Assembly (NCBI GenBank): GCA_963576735.1
Contig: OY755178.1
Span: 17,794,001 to 17,858,000, forward strand
Origin: Bedellia somnulentella
Lineage: Eukaryota > Arthropoda > Insecta > Lepidoptera > Bedelliidae
DNA length: 64,000 nt
Direction: 5' to 3'
Numbering within the stretch: position 1 is the stretch's first letter; every line of letters begins with the position of its first letter. Positions 21,858 to 33,200 of this stretch are shown here, piece by piece. The translations under genes were made by a program, and so were the position numbers. The notes beneath the pieces are model-generated. The model searched no databases. It had not been told where the DNA came from and saw nothing but the letters and a program-made list of their open reading frames with translations.

Positions 21858-22472
21858 TACCTATTTAATATAACCTTATTTAAAAAAGTTCACATTATTA
21901 CCTATTCAATAAAAAAAGAATCATAGAAATCGGAATAGAAACACCAAAATAATACATGAATGAAAAAATAATAGTCGCACGCGACAAAAACCAAATCTTT
22001 ACTAATTTACATATTACATACTATAATTTAAATCTTTTTGTTCATGAAAACCTCATGTGGGGATTATTACTAATAAATAAAGAATAAATAAGGGAAAGAA
22101 AAATTTCGACACAGGCGGGAATCGAACCCGCGACCTCGGGTATACGCCCCGACGCTCTGCCAACTGAGCCTCAATTGACACGGAGGCTACCCGAGGTCGC
22201 GGGTTCGATTCCCGCCTGTGTCGAAATTTTTCTTTCCTTTATTTAGTCTTTATTTATTAGTAATAATCCCCACATGAGGTTTTCATGAACAAAAAGATTT
22301 AAATTATAGTATGTAATATGTAAATTAGTAAAGATTTGGTTTTTGTCGCGTGCGACTATTATTTTTTCATTTCATGTATTATTTTGGTGTTTCTATTCCG
22401 ATTTCTATGATTCTTTTTTTATTGAATAGGTAATAATGTGAACTTTTTTTAATAATGTTATATTAAATAGGT
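21858..22472. repeat. 615-bp palindrome, 285-bp arms, tRNA-like core
   Basis: Arms 21858-22142 and 22188-22472 are inverse copies that I could follow over their whole length with few mismatches. They start ctatttaatataacctta and end taaggttatattaaata in the broad sense (one small indel). The 45-nt centre holds gcctcaattgacacggaggc, a hairpin. Each arm carries the SINE-C head and tail followed by part of the repeat seen at 2.3-2.4 kb. Confidence 0.85.
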
Positions 22473-24470
22473 GATAGGTCTTTCTGGTCATATATTAAAA
22501 ATAATAAAAAAGGAAACAATGATATACCATCTACTATGACCTACGAAAATCGATCGTTTACTTCTGGGGTAGATATATGCAATGCTTTTTCCGATTACTT
22601 CAATAAAAATTTCGTAGCATCCGATTCAAGGATCCTCCCAAATTATTCAGATAAGAAATCGAATCTACTCGTCAATACTATTTCAACAATTGAAATAGAT
22701 CCCACATGCCTCCTTCAGCTGTTTAAGACATTAGATATCAAGAAGAGTGCAGGACCAGATAATGTATCTCCTATTGTAATTAGGAATTGTGCAGACTCAT
22801 TACTATTTCCGGTATCAATTTTATTTAAGAGATCACTACAAGAGGGTTATATACCATTGGTTTGGAAATCGGCATTTATAACTCCTATTCTCAAAAAAGG
22901 TGATATAAGTTGTATAGAAAATTACAGAGGAATATCAAAACTTAGTGGTTTCGCCAAGATATTGGAACGTATAGTCTATGAACAGGTTTATGAATCAATT
23001 AAATGCCTACTATCGCCAGAACAACATGGTTTTTTGAAAAAACGGTCCACAACTTCCAATCTCATATTAACCCATGATTTTATTTCAAACGGCATGGATG
23101 CGGGTGGACAGGTTGATGTTGTGTTTACTGATTACCGAAAGGCATTTGATCGAATTGATCATATTCTATTATTAGAGAGACTAGAGGCGTTAGGTATTCA
23201 TGGTGATTTGCTCCGGTGGTTCGAATCCTATATTTCTAAAAGAACCCAGTGTGTTGTTGCCAATGGGTTTATATCTAACTGGATAGGAATACCTTCTGGT
23301 GTACCTCAAGGTTCTCTGCGTGGCCCTTTATTATTTGTGATTTTCATTAACGATATAGTAGAATGTTTCCATTATTCAAAAATTGTCTTATTTGCTGACG
23401 ATATGAAAATCATGAAGGTTGTGGATCATCTTCAGGACTGCTATAGTCTGCAGGATGATCTACGTAGATTTCAAGATTATTGCGAAAAAAGCAGATTAGA
23501 TTTGAATGTGGAAAAGTGTTTTGTGATGTCATTTACTCGAAAAAAAGAACCTTCTCTAACTGATTATTGCATTAAAGATTCGACGCTAATTAGGGTAAAT
23601 GAAATAAGGGATTTGGGCATTATTCAGGACTCTAAGCTCCTCTACGACAAACATATAACATCTATTGTCAACAGAGCATCAAAAATGATGGGGTTTTTAA
23701 TCAGGTAAATATTTCAATGACATAAAAGCTATAAAAATTATTTACTGCTCATATGTGCGCAGCATCTTAGAGTATGCATCTCCAGTTTGGAACCCCGGAT
23801 ATAAATGCTATATATCTAGGTTGGAATCCTTACAGAAAAGATTCCTGAGATATTTAGAATACAAATCAGGAACTTTAGACACCAACTATATAGAGCGATG
23901 TAAGAGATACCATTTTATTCCACTAGAATTTAGGAGGCAAATAGCAGATGTAGACTTTCTGATGAAAATCGCAAATGGTATGATTGATTGCACTGATTTA
24001 TTGTCCTCTATCCACTTAAGGGTACCGCGCTCAACTTCACGGGACCAACAAACTCTTGCTGTTCCGCTTGCTCGTACGAACTATCGCAGAAATACTTTTA
24101 TGACTCGAGCGGCTCGAAGCTTTAATTCACTGAGTAGTCAAGTTGATTTAGACTTTTTTAATACCAATACCTCACTGTTTAAAAAAAATATGGCAAATTT
24201 ATTCTTTTAGGATGATCACAAATCTTTCTATTTCTATCCAGTTCATTATTAAAACCACAATTTCTTTCTTGATTGTCAAATTTGTTAATCTACTATCTTT
24301 CCTAGTTCTTATATTGTTAGTTAATTTACAGTAATACTTAATTAAGCGCATGTTCGTTACCAATATGTGAAAACTTTTTTTGGCTATGTTTTAATTTTTA
24401 TTGTTTTTTTGCTAATTGTTGTGTTAAAGCTGTTTGTTTTCCGTAAATAAATAAATAAATAAATAATAAA
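22473..24470 (+). mobile_element. jockey-like LINE, 5'-truncated, 3' tail (AAAT)n
   Basis: The insert begins mid-ORF (RSFWSYIKN), carries a reverse transcriptase, and ends with about six aaat repeats at 24443-24470. It splits a copy of the interspersed repeat of 2 kb, whose right half resumes at 24476. Confidence 0.8.
22536..24210 (+). pseudogene. reverse transcriptase of the jockey-like LINE, one frameshift
   Basis: Frame 1 (22536-23708) holds the reverse transcriptase blocks: SAGPDNVSPIVI, WKSAFITPILKKGD, NYRGISKLSGFAKILE, EQHGFLKKRSTTSNL, the first catalytic aspartate in FTDYRKAFDRIDH, GVPQGSLRGPLLFVIFIN, and the active site FADDMK. A single-base loss near 23706 shifts the frame, after which SILEYASPVWNPGY and the tail run to a stop at 24210. 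The upstream endonuclease ORF is missing. Only one lesion suggests a fairly recent copy. Confidence 0.85.
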
Positions 24471-24475
24471 TAAGG

Positions 24476-24990
24476 AGGAGTTAGAGTATTATAAACGTAA
24501 GAGTATACAAATATAATCAGATTGCTCCGAACTGCTAAGCTATCAGGAGTTACACGTGTTATTGTGAGTCAACCATAAAAGATAGACATATGCTGTTGTG
24601 GAATATTTTTTTGACAATTTTATGTGGAATACTTCCGTAATACGTGATTTCTATGTAACTTTAACTATTAAGGCTGCACACGCGACGGAAGTTTATTAAA
24701 CGGAGTAAAATCTCCCGTTTTCCCAAAAGTTCCCACAATTACCCTTCACTACTCTGCTGAAAAGTATACTATAACCTGCTCAGGAGTATGAAGAATAATT
24801 GTGCCAAGTTTCGTAAAAATCCGTCGAGTAGTTTTTGTTTCCATAAGGTTTAACGAAACCGACAGACAAAAATTTTACTGCTTACATTTTTGGCATCAGT
24901 ATCGATCACTAATCACCCCCTGATAGTTATTTTGACAATATATTTCATGTACAGAATTGACGTCTCTACAGATTTATTATAAGTATAGAT
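24476..24990 (+). mobile_element. right half of the 2-kb-family repeat
   Basis: gagtattataaacgtaagag to ttattataagtatagat matches 2420-2914 closely, without the GACA expansion. Confidence 0.75.
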
Positions 24991-26944
24991 ATGAGGGTAT
25001 GGTCTCATGTGTCCGTTCTCAAAAAAATACAAAATACCTACAACATATTCAAATATTACGCAAGTATAAAAATAATAGAAACGTTGTCGGTCGCCCCAGT
25101 CACACAGTAAGAATACCTATTTGATACGACTACGCTTCTGATAACACCACAACTTATAAATTAATTTTAATAACTATGGATGAGTAGGTATGACTTTTTG
25201 AGTTCATTGACATATCTCTATTATATCTAAATATATGTCCTAATTTTAGAAGATGAGTGAATAGATTTCGTTTTCACGAGGAGAATAAAGCTTTTTCTTT
25301 ATTTCTTTCTTATAATAAAGGATAGTTGATGATCGGACTCCAGACTGAATATCCAACGTCCCTGTTTAAGACCCACAAAAAAATAAATTTAAATTAAATA
25401 AGGTCAGAAAATAAAACCATTTTATTTCTTACTAATGTTTATTTGTCATTCACGTCAAACATAAACAAACACACATAAATAAAAATACACACGTAAGATA
25501 GAATCAACTAACATAAAAAGCACAAACATTACCGCATAAATAAGTTGAAAGTCGTGTATTGAACAAAACTGATTATCCGAAGTTTACAGACAGTTTCCAG
25601 AGCGCGCTAGGGAAGCAGTATGTGAAATATTAACCTTCTTGACAACATTCTACTATGCTATAATAAATTCAAACAAACAAGTATGCATAATTTTCTATAC
25701 CAATTGCTTCTGTAAAATTTTGTTGATCTGAGTTCTTTCTCAAACTGTCTAACACAGCTTATCCTCATTTTATGTTTAAAATAACTCTCTTTCCTTTGCG
25801 GTGAAAAACAGGTCACAACTTGTATGCAATCGTCCTTCAATTCTAAACCGATCGTGTTGACAGTTTTTATGAGTACAGAAAATTCAAAAGAGAACAATTA
25901 ATTATAACAAAGTAAGTGTAATATTATTAGAAACGGCTGTATATTGTTTCTTTTTACACAAAAAGTTGAATGAAGGAATAAAATATTTCGATAATAACAT
26001 ATTTTAGCAGAGCTTATTTGATTGCCTCTGCGCATAATGTTTCATAATACTTATCGCTAAAATAAGCGTTAAGAGAAAAGCACTCACACAACGGAACTTA
26101 AAACATTCACGGCACACATTTAAAACTAATTTGAAGAGTGACTAACAAGAAATGACTGGCTTACAGCTAAACAATAATTAAGAATCAAGTTTACAATAAG
26201 AATATGTGAGGTAATATCAAGCTATGCATTTAATAAGCTGTGAAGATTTATAAAAATTACCTGAATATCTCGACTGAGTGAAATTGCCTTCATAATGAGG
26301 CATAATTTTTAGTACAGGTCACATATTGTTGGTCAGCGCTATATTAAGCTATTAGGAATAAATAATTCCAAATAAGAATCATCTGTTATTATGAGAAATA
26401 TGCTATAATAAATTGCTAATTGATCATCTTATGGAAGCTACAATTCGCGCATTAGTTGCTGTACTTGTCAGGATCGTACGAAGTGGCGATCGATAGTCTC
26501 TGCCTACCCCAATGGGAATTAATGGCGTGAGTATATGTATGTATGTATGTATGTTGCTGTACTTATTTTGAAGAAGTGCCACCTAATTGTAATTATTTTT
26601 TAAGTTGCTATTAATTAAGCTACAAATTTAACATACTCATCAAAGCTATCACAAACATTTACGTTTAATTGACCTAAAAATTATTGCAACTTTTCATTTA
26701 ATTGTATTCAGTTCTTTAATCACTTTCAATGTTTTTAAACGTTCATTGCCGGAAAATATTTGATTATTCCTGCGCTGAGTGATACTAGATTTAAACATTT
26801 AATCATGATAGTAATTCTGTCGTAGTTACTTAGTTAACTTCACTTAACCAACTCTTAACTCTTAACATGCACGCTCATAAATATTTTCATTCACTCATTC
26901 GTTCGTGATTGCATTCATTTCTTGTATTTAGTTCCATACGGAAA
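24991..26944. other. 3' flank of BTAF1, probably including its 3' UTR
   Basis: No convincing gene. Downstream of the BTAF1 stop the minus strand has AATAAA at 25438-25443 and 25421-25426, candidate polyadenylation signals about 1.5 kb from the stop. A 79-codon minus frame (25658-25897) has no recognisable domain. An RTE 3' fragment sits at 26460-26555. Confidence 0.35.
26460..26555 (+). mobile_element. RTE-type LINE, extreme 3' end
   Basis: gtcaggatcgtacgaagtgg to ggcgtgagtatatgtatg, matching the last 90 bp of the copy at 18127-18900. Confidence 0.75.
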
Positions 26945-27206
26945 TTACGTAGAATTATTCGTTAATTTATTGAGTCCTTGTATATAACTAGTCATATCGT
27001 ACTCTTCCTCATATTGTTTGTCGTCCCAGAGATCCGGAAGTATGTCCAGGACGGATTTCCCGGACGAGTTACCGGCTCCGGAATTAGAATCTCCGGATTC
27101 TGAGAACTGGAACAGATCGAGCAGTTTGTCCGTGCCCATTGTCTCCATTGCGGCGTTTTCACTGCTTATTACTGTGTTCGCCGTCATTAGTTTGAACTTT
27201 TGTAAT
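26945..27206 (-). CDS. BTAF1: BTAF1 exon E32, C-terminal tail and stop
   Basis: Residues 1705-1791 and the stop. [33 protein letters not shown], a Ser/Gly linker, then [20 protein letters not shown], the conserved end of BTAF1. Confidence 0.97.
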
Positions 27207-30200
27207 CTGGAAAGATGTTACAGATTTAATTAGTCGATTATACGAACTGATAATAGGAACATGTATTAAGAGCATAACAAGGGGCCATCAGACGATGACT
27301 TTTCTTTAAAAGATGGGCCTGGATATTAAGGAATATGAAAGAATACTCAATCGATTTCATAAGAAACACTTAGATCATAAATACTGATTGATAAGTATAG
27401 TGAACATATCGCATTTATTTTATATATAGTGGTGAAATAAGATAAAACATATTACTCGAAAAAGGTTACGATCTTTGTGGCATATCCACATTACGATTTT
27501 TGCTTTCTACCCAAACGGTTTGACACAAAATGTTGATTACTAGACATCAATTCCATATACGTTGACGCCATAATAATTTACTGTTATTTTCCTTAGCTAA
27601 TAAAAGTGATAAGATGCCGACCCCATAATCTGCTCCAGCGTGTTCCGAGGCGGTAGACGTTGAGCACATGGCGCTGGTTAGGTTCACGCCAGAGGTAGAA
27701 AGAAGTAGTGACATTCTAAGTCGGCACTACACGGCATATTAAATACTTTTATTCCTTCAGCGGTTGAGAGCCCGGCCGCGTCTGCTTATAATTATGAAAT
27801 TCCGTCAACGTTTAAGGAGCACTGTCGGAGTGCGCCGCTTAAAACGTTATTTGAGATAGTTATAAAAACTTGTTTTCCATGCTGTATTGCTACGCGGCGG
27901 TTCAGGACATGCCCGGGCGCGTCAACTTTTAATGATGAAATTCCGTCAACGGTTGAGAGGCGCCCGGGCGCCACTGTCGAAGCGCGCCGTTTAAAACGTT
28001 ATTTGTGATAGTCAAAATATTATAGCCGCCGGGCTCGATGAATTATTTTAGCAGAAATACTAATTTAATTTTTTCAATGGTGCCTCTGAAAGGTTAAGTG
28101 CAAGTGAGCTCACTCACCCCATGATCTTCTGCTCCAGCGTGTCCCGCGTGACGAGGCGGTAGACGTTGAGCACGCGGCGCTGGCCGATGCGGTGCGCGCG
28201 GTCCATGGCCTGCAGGTCGCGCATGGGGTTCCAGTCGTGCTCCACGAAGATCACCGTGTCAGCGCCCGTTAGATTCACGCCGAGGCCGCCCACCTAGAAA
28301 ATAATATGACAGTTAAAATCGGGTTATTCCCATTTCTCATTAAATTGCTTCTTAACAAACTTGAGTGTCTAGAGTAATGCTATTAAATTAAAAGTCGATC
28401 CAAGACTACTTAAGCGACAAAATGAAAACCAATTTTAAAATCTGTGTCACATTTTTGGACAATTACTGTTGGAATTCAACAACAATTCGGTATGCAAAGT
28501 TTTTTTTTGGTATTTATTAAATATTTTTATTCGGTAGTAAACACGAAAATAAAAGACTAATTTGAACATTTTCCATTTAAAATGAGTAATTGTAAAGTTA
28601 TGATTTTTTAAAGATTATTCAACTTTTGTACTTTATGACGTCATCGATTGATAAAATCACGTAGCGACATGCAAATGAAGCGAAATGTTTTATAAAAATG
28701 TTGCTGATTACAAAACATAATACGAATTTTTGATGTCAAATGAAATTATTACGATATTATACTAAATAAACCTATGATTTTCGATATTTTATTAATAAAC
28801 TGCAAAACCGTATGTCTGAAACAACATTGAAGGTCAAACACTGTTACAGTTTTTTTTATAAAATAACAGTCATCTTAGCTTCAATTGATATAATTTCAAG
28901 AAAATATTGTTTATAACCATAATATCTCGAAATAGTTTTGTAATCAGCATCACTTTAGTAAAACTTTGCATACCGAATTGCTTGCTGTTCATTTAATAAT
29001 CATTTCAGTTGATATAAATCATTCATCTCTATCACACCTTCTTCGTTTACCCTTATTACCATTACCCACTACCACATTTAAAATCACAAGCTAACACTGC
29101 AAAACTCTTTTCTTTGAAACTACCCACAAAAACAAATTAAATAAAATAAAACTTACAGCAGTAGTAAGTAAAAGCACATCAATAGACACGTCGTTATTAA
29201 ACCTCTGGACGATAGAATGTCTCGAAACGGCCGGTACTCCGCCGTCGATCCTCAAATAGGAGACTGAGGGTAGATGCTTCTTCAGCAGGTCTTGTTCTAT
29301 GATGTCCAGCATCTTCTTGAGCTGGCAGAAGATGAGGGCTCGATGTTGGGAAACTACGGGTTCTGTGTCGTTCTCGTGAGAGGTGCCTATGCCGCAGTCC
29401 AGAAGGAGTTGTCTAAGGAGATGAAAAAAAATGAGTGAGTTTTTTATATGGTGAAATGATAGGGTGATTCCATGAAATTTGGAATAACTCTTGCGCTATT
29501 GGTTACCATTAGGTTAGGCAGAAACTATTGATCGCATCTTTCTACGATGCTAGCAAACATTTCAAGATTTAGTTACATCCATAAAGCTTAAGCTAGAAAT
29601 TATTAATCAAATTTAAATCATAATAAATTCGGTTCCAAACTTGAAATAATATCCTCTATTCATTATTGCTTTTAGTTAAAATGATGTACTTTAAACACAT
29701 ATTCTACAAGCTACAAATTCTAAGCAGAATATTCACTTGAGTGCCTATCAAATTTAAATCACAAAATATTTATTTCGAACTTGCAACACTGTATTTTATC
29801 CAGAGAGCATCAATTAATTGCGCGTGTAGTGTCAGCTTAGTATATTACAATTCCGTTCTACTTCCTGTTGTCGGTAAGAGATCGGGGCAACTAAGGATAT
29901 CGGGGCTTTTTAAGTGATATTTGGGCGATGCAGTTGGAGACCCATCATTAAAAACCACTATCACTTTACAATATTTTCCCCCCTTAATTTCCAAAAGTGG
30001 CAGTTTTTTTATTATGTAAATAATATAGGTATGCATGTAATAAACAACTCACTTCAGCGCAGGCAGCTTGGCAGCATGTTTAATATCGTCCAGCGTGGAG
30101 CGGTCGGCGTGGAGCGTGGCGGCCACGCGCGCGGCGGCCGGGTGCTCGCCCGACACCACCAGCTTGGGGTGGTTGCACACGTTCTGCAGGTAGTGGAGAG

Positions 30201-33200
30201 CCTGGGGATCATTAAAAGTCAGAAGGTTATTACGAGATATGGTTTTAAATTGATGATAGCTGTGATAACTAAGTAGGTAAAACACCACTTATCGTGCAGC
30301 AATTTGAATTTTCTACAGACAAATGTGTGGTTAATTTATCATGATTGTTAACGGTGACTAAACCCACATGGCTGAGTTGTACTTAGTCATGTGACAGTGT
30401 ATTTATTTTTATTTATTTATTTATTTTATTTATTTATTACATTTAATACAAAAAGGCGATAGGCCTGCCCCCTATCACGTGAGTACACTGTCCAAGCAAT
30501 GAGTATTCTGATTACTAGGTAACAATTCAGAAGTATCAGTACCTCTGCCAACACCTTCGGCGATATACGACGTAAAAGTTTAGAGTCTGAGAATTTTTAA
30601 TAAATAAATATATAAAACATATTATACAATATATCACGGAATGCGGTTGTTAATGGTGAGACTTAGAACAGCAAAACCCGTTCTATTGTGTTCTTTACAT
30701 TCCGAAAAAAAAACCTGGTACAAGCTAGTATAAAACAACTTCCAAACCTGAAACACGTGTGTCTTCGTCGAATCAATGCCATGCACCAGATGCGACTTAG
30801 AGAAGTCCTCATACAATTGTCTTTGAAGAGGACTGAGGTCACAATAGTAGTCCTGAGTGATCTTCGGAGGTAGCTCTTTGAGCACGTCCTCTTTTACGCG
30901 CCGCAGGAGGAAGGGGAGGACCTGGGGGGAACATGTTTTATCATCATCGTCATCTAAGTACATGTATGGTCTCCTACTTGATTTAATTAGCTATAGTCTA
31001 AAAAGCTCGCCTAGTGCAGGTTGGTCGACTATAAAACTTACTGTAGATTAGTTTTGGTGGGTAATTAAAATAGATTCCATCGACAACAAAATTTTATATA
31101 TATAAACATTAATAAAGAGACATTAAACTAGGGTTAATAATAATAATAAACACTTTATTGCATACAAATACACAACATATAAACAGTATTTAAAAATTAG
31201 AAAACAGTCAATGTACACAAAGGCCTATTATTATTATCGCCTTAACGCGATTTCTTCCAGTCAACCTTTATGGTGAGGAACAAATGAATACCTCTTTAAT
31301 TTAAACTTTTTAGGGTTGCCACTTATTTAAAATTGTGGGACGCTTCAGCCTGTCCTGTAGATATTCAAACTCAAACTCAAACTCAAACTCAAACTTTTAT
31401 TGCAAACCATAAGTGTACAAATCGTTGGTGTAATCAAGGTACAGTTATAAATATGGTACAGTTATAACATCAAATTATTTCAACATTGTCCTTGGGTTCC
31501 AAGATGTAGTGATCAAAAAGAATATATCATCATGCAATGTTTTTATAACTCGTGAAATATATTAAATTGAGTAACATGTGAAATGGACTTTAAACAATCC
31601 AACTAATAAATATACGGTATTCCTAATTTGTTTACCAATATATTCCTATTGCCAGCCTTTCAAATTCGTGATAAGTAATAAAGGATATCGCAACCCTTTG
31701 AGTCAATAATTTTCCACTACATCTACAAAACAAAAAGAAATTGTATCCGAAAAATATGATAAAACTACTATAACGTAAACGTAAAACCTCCTCACCTGCC
31801 GGTGCAAAGCCTCACAAGCCAAAGCCCCTGCCTGCAAATGGGCTGGAGAGGCCTTGGGGTCCCTCGCCTGCAATATGGGCCGGGAGTACCGCGCCGTGAA
31901 CACGCGCTCTGACCCTAGAAGACCTGGCATCAAGAAGTCGAAGAGGGACCACAGCTCTAGCACGTTATTCTGGGGAATTATCAATAATTATTAATCGTCA
32001 TCATCATCAGCCAATAGACACCCAGTGCTTTACAAAGCCTCCCCAAAGAGGCATAGAAATGGAAGAAACAGCTGCGCACATGCTCCTCGAGTGTACAGAT
32101 TACAGGTTAACACAGCTGGGTGACGCCAGGTCACGCCCAGAGGTGTTCAAGGACATTAGGGGGATCCTGAACTTCCTTAGTGAGCTGGGATGGCTAGAGT
32201 AGTGCCATCCCTTTATCACGCAAAACAGACGCATAGTAGACGTCGATTTGCAGAAAATTACCCGTTCAAATATAATACGATACAAAAAGCCTCCCCCAAG
32301 ATCTCAACACAGACCGGTTCTGTGACCATCAGCTTCCCGCGACCTTGATCAAGTCGTCAGTCCGCCTTGTGGGAACCATCAATGTTACAATGATCATAAA
32401 GAACTGGCCGTAAGTAAACACGCGCTCCGACCCCAGCTCTAGCACGTTGTTCTGGGGAATTATTAATGTCATGAAGAACATAAACATAAACGTTCACGCC
32501 GAATATCCCCGAAGGGGTTGGCAGAGGTACTAATACTTCTGAACATCACGTGACATTGTCACCTGGTGTTCAGAGTACCCACGTTTTGCATGGACAGTGT
32601 ACTCACGTGATAGGGGGCAGGCCTATCGCCGTTTTGTACGAATACACTGTCACATGACTAAGTGCAACTCAGCCATGTGGGTTTCCTCACGATGTTTTCC
32701 CTCACCGTTAACAACCATGATAAATTAACCACACATATGTCTTTAGAAAAGACAAATTGGTGTAGGCCCGACCCAGGATTTGAACACAAGTCGTTTGCAC
32801 GATAACCGAGTGTTCTACCCACTGGGCTATCACGGTTGTCATGAAGAAATTGTATAATAATAGAACTGTACAAGTTCTATACGTTAAATCAGATCTATTA
32901 GTAAGTCCCGTAAAAAACCTTTAGTGCATTACGTGTTAGTAAATTACCAACAGGCAATGTTCTATATTTGGAACCCTGTACTACATACACTGCTGAACCA
33001 ATTTGAAATATCCTTATGGTGGGTATCCACTATGTTCGCAAACCTTTTACGCTCCGCACTCCTGCATGCGCTTGCGCAATGGATACGCTTGCGAACTTGG
33101 AGCGGGCAACGTTGTGCGCTCCGAAACAGGCGAACTGATATCTGTCGTATTTTATTTATTTGAGAAACAAACGGTACACAATATTTCAAATAAGAGAAAA

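Noticed and set aside
25658..25897. 79-codon minus frame downstream of BTAF1
   Set aside because: No domain, no splice or start context, and it lies in the likely 3' UTR.
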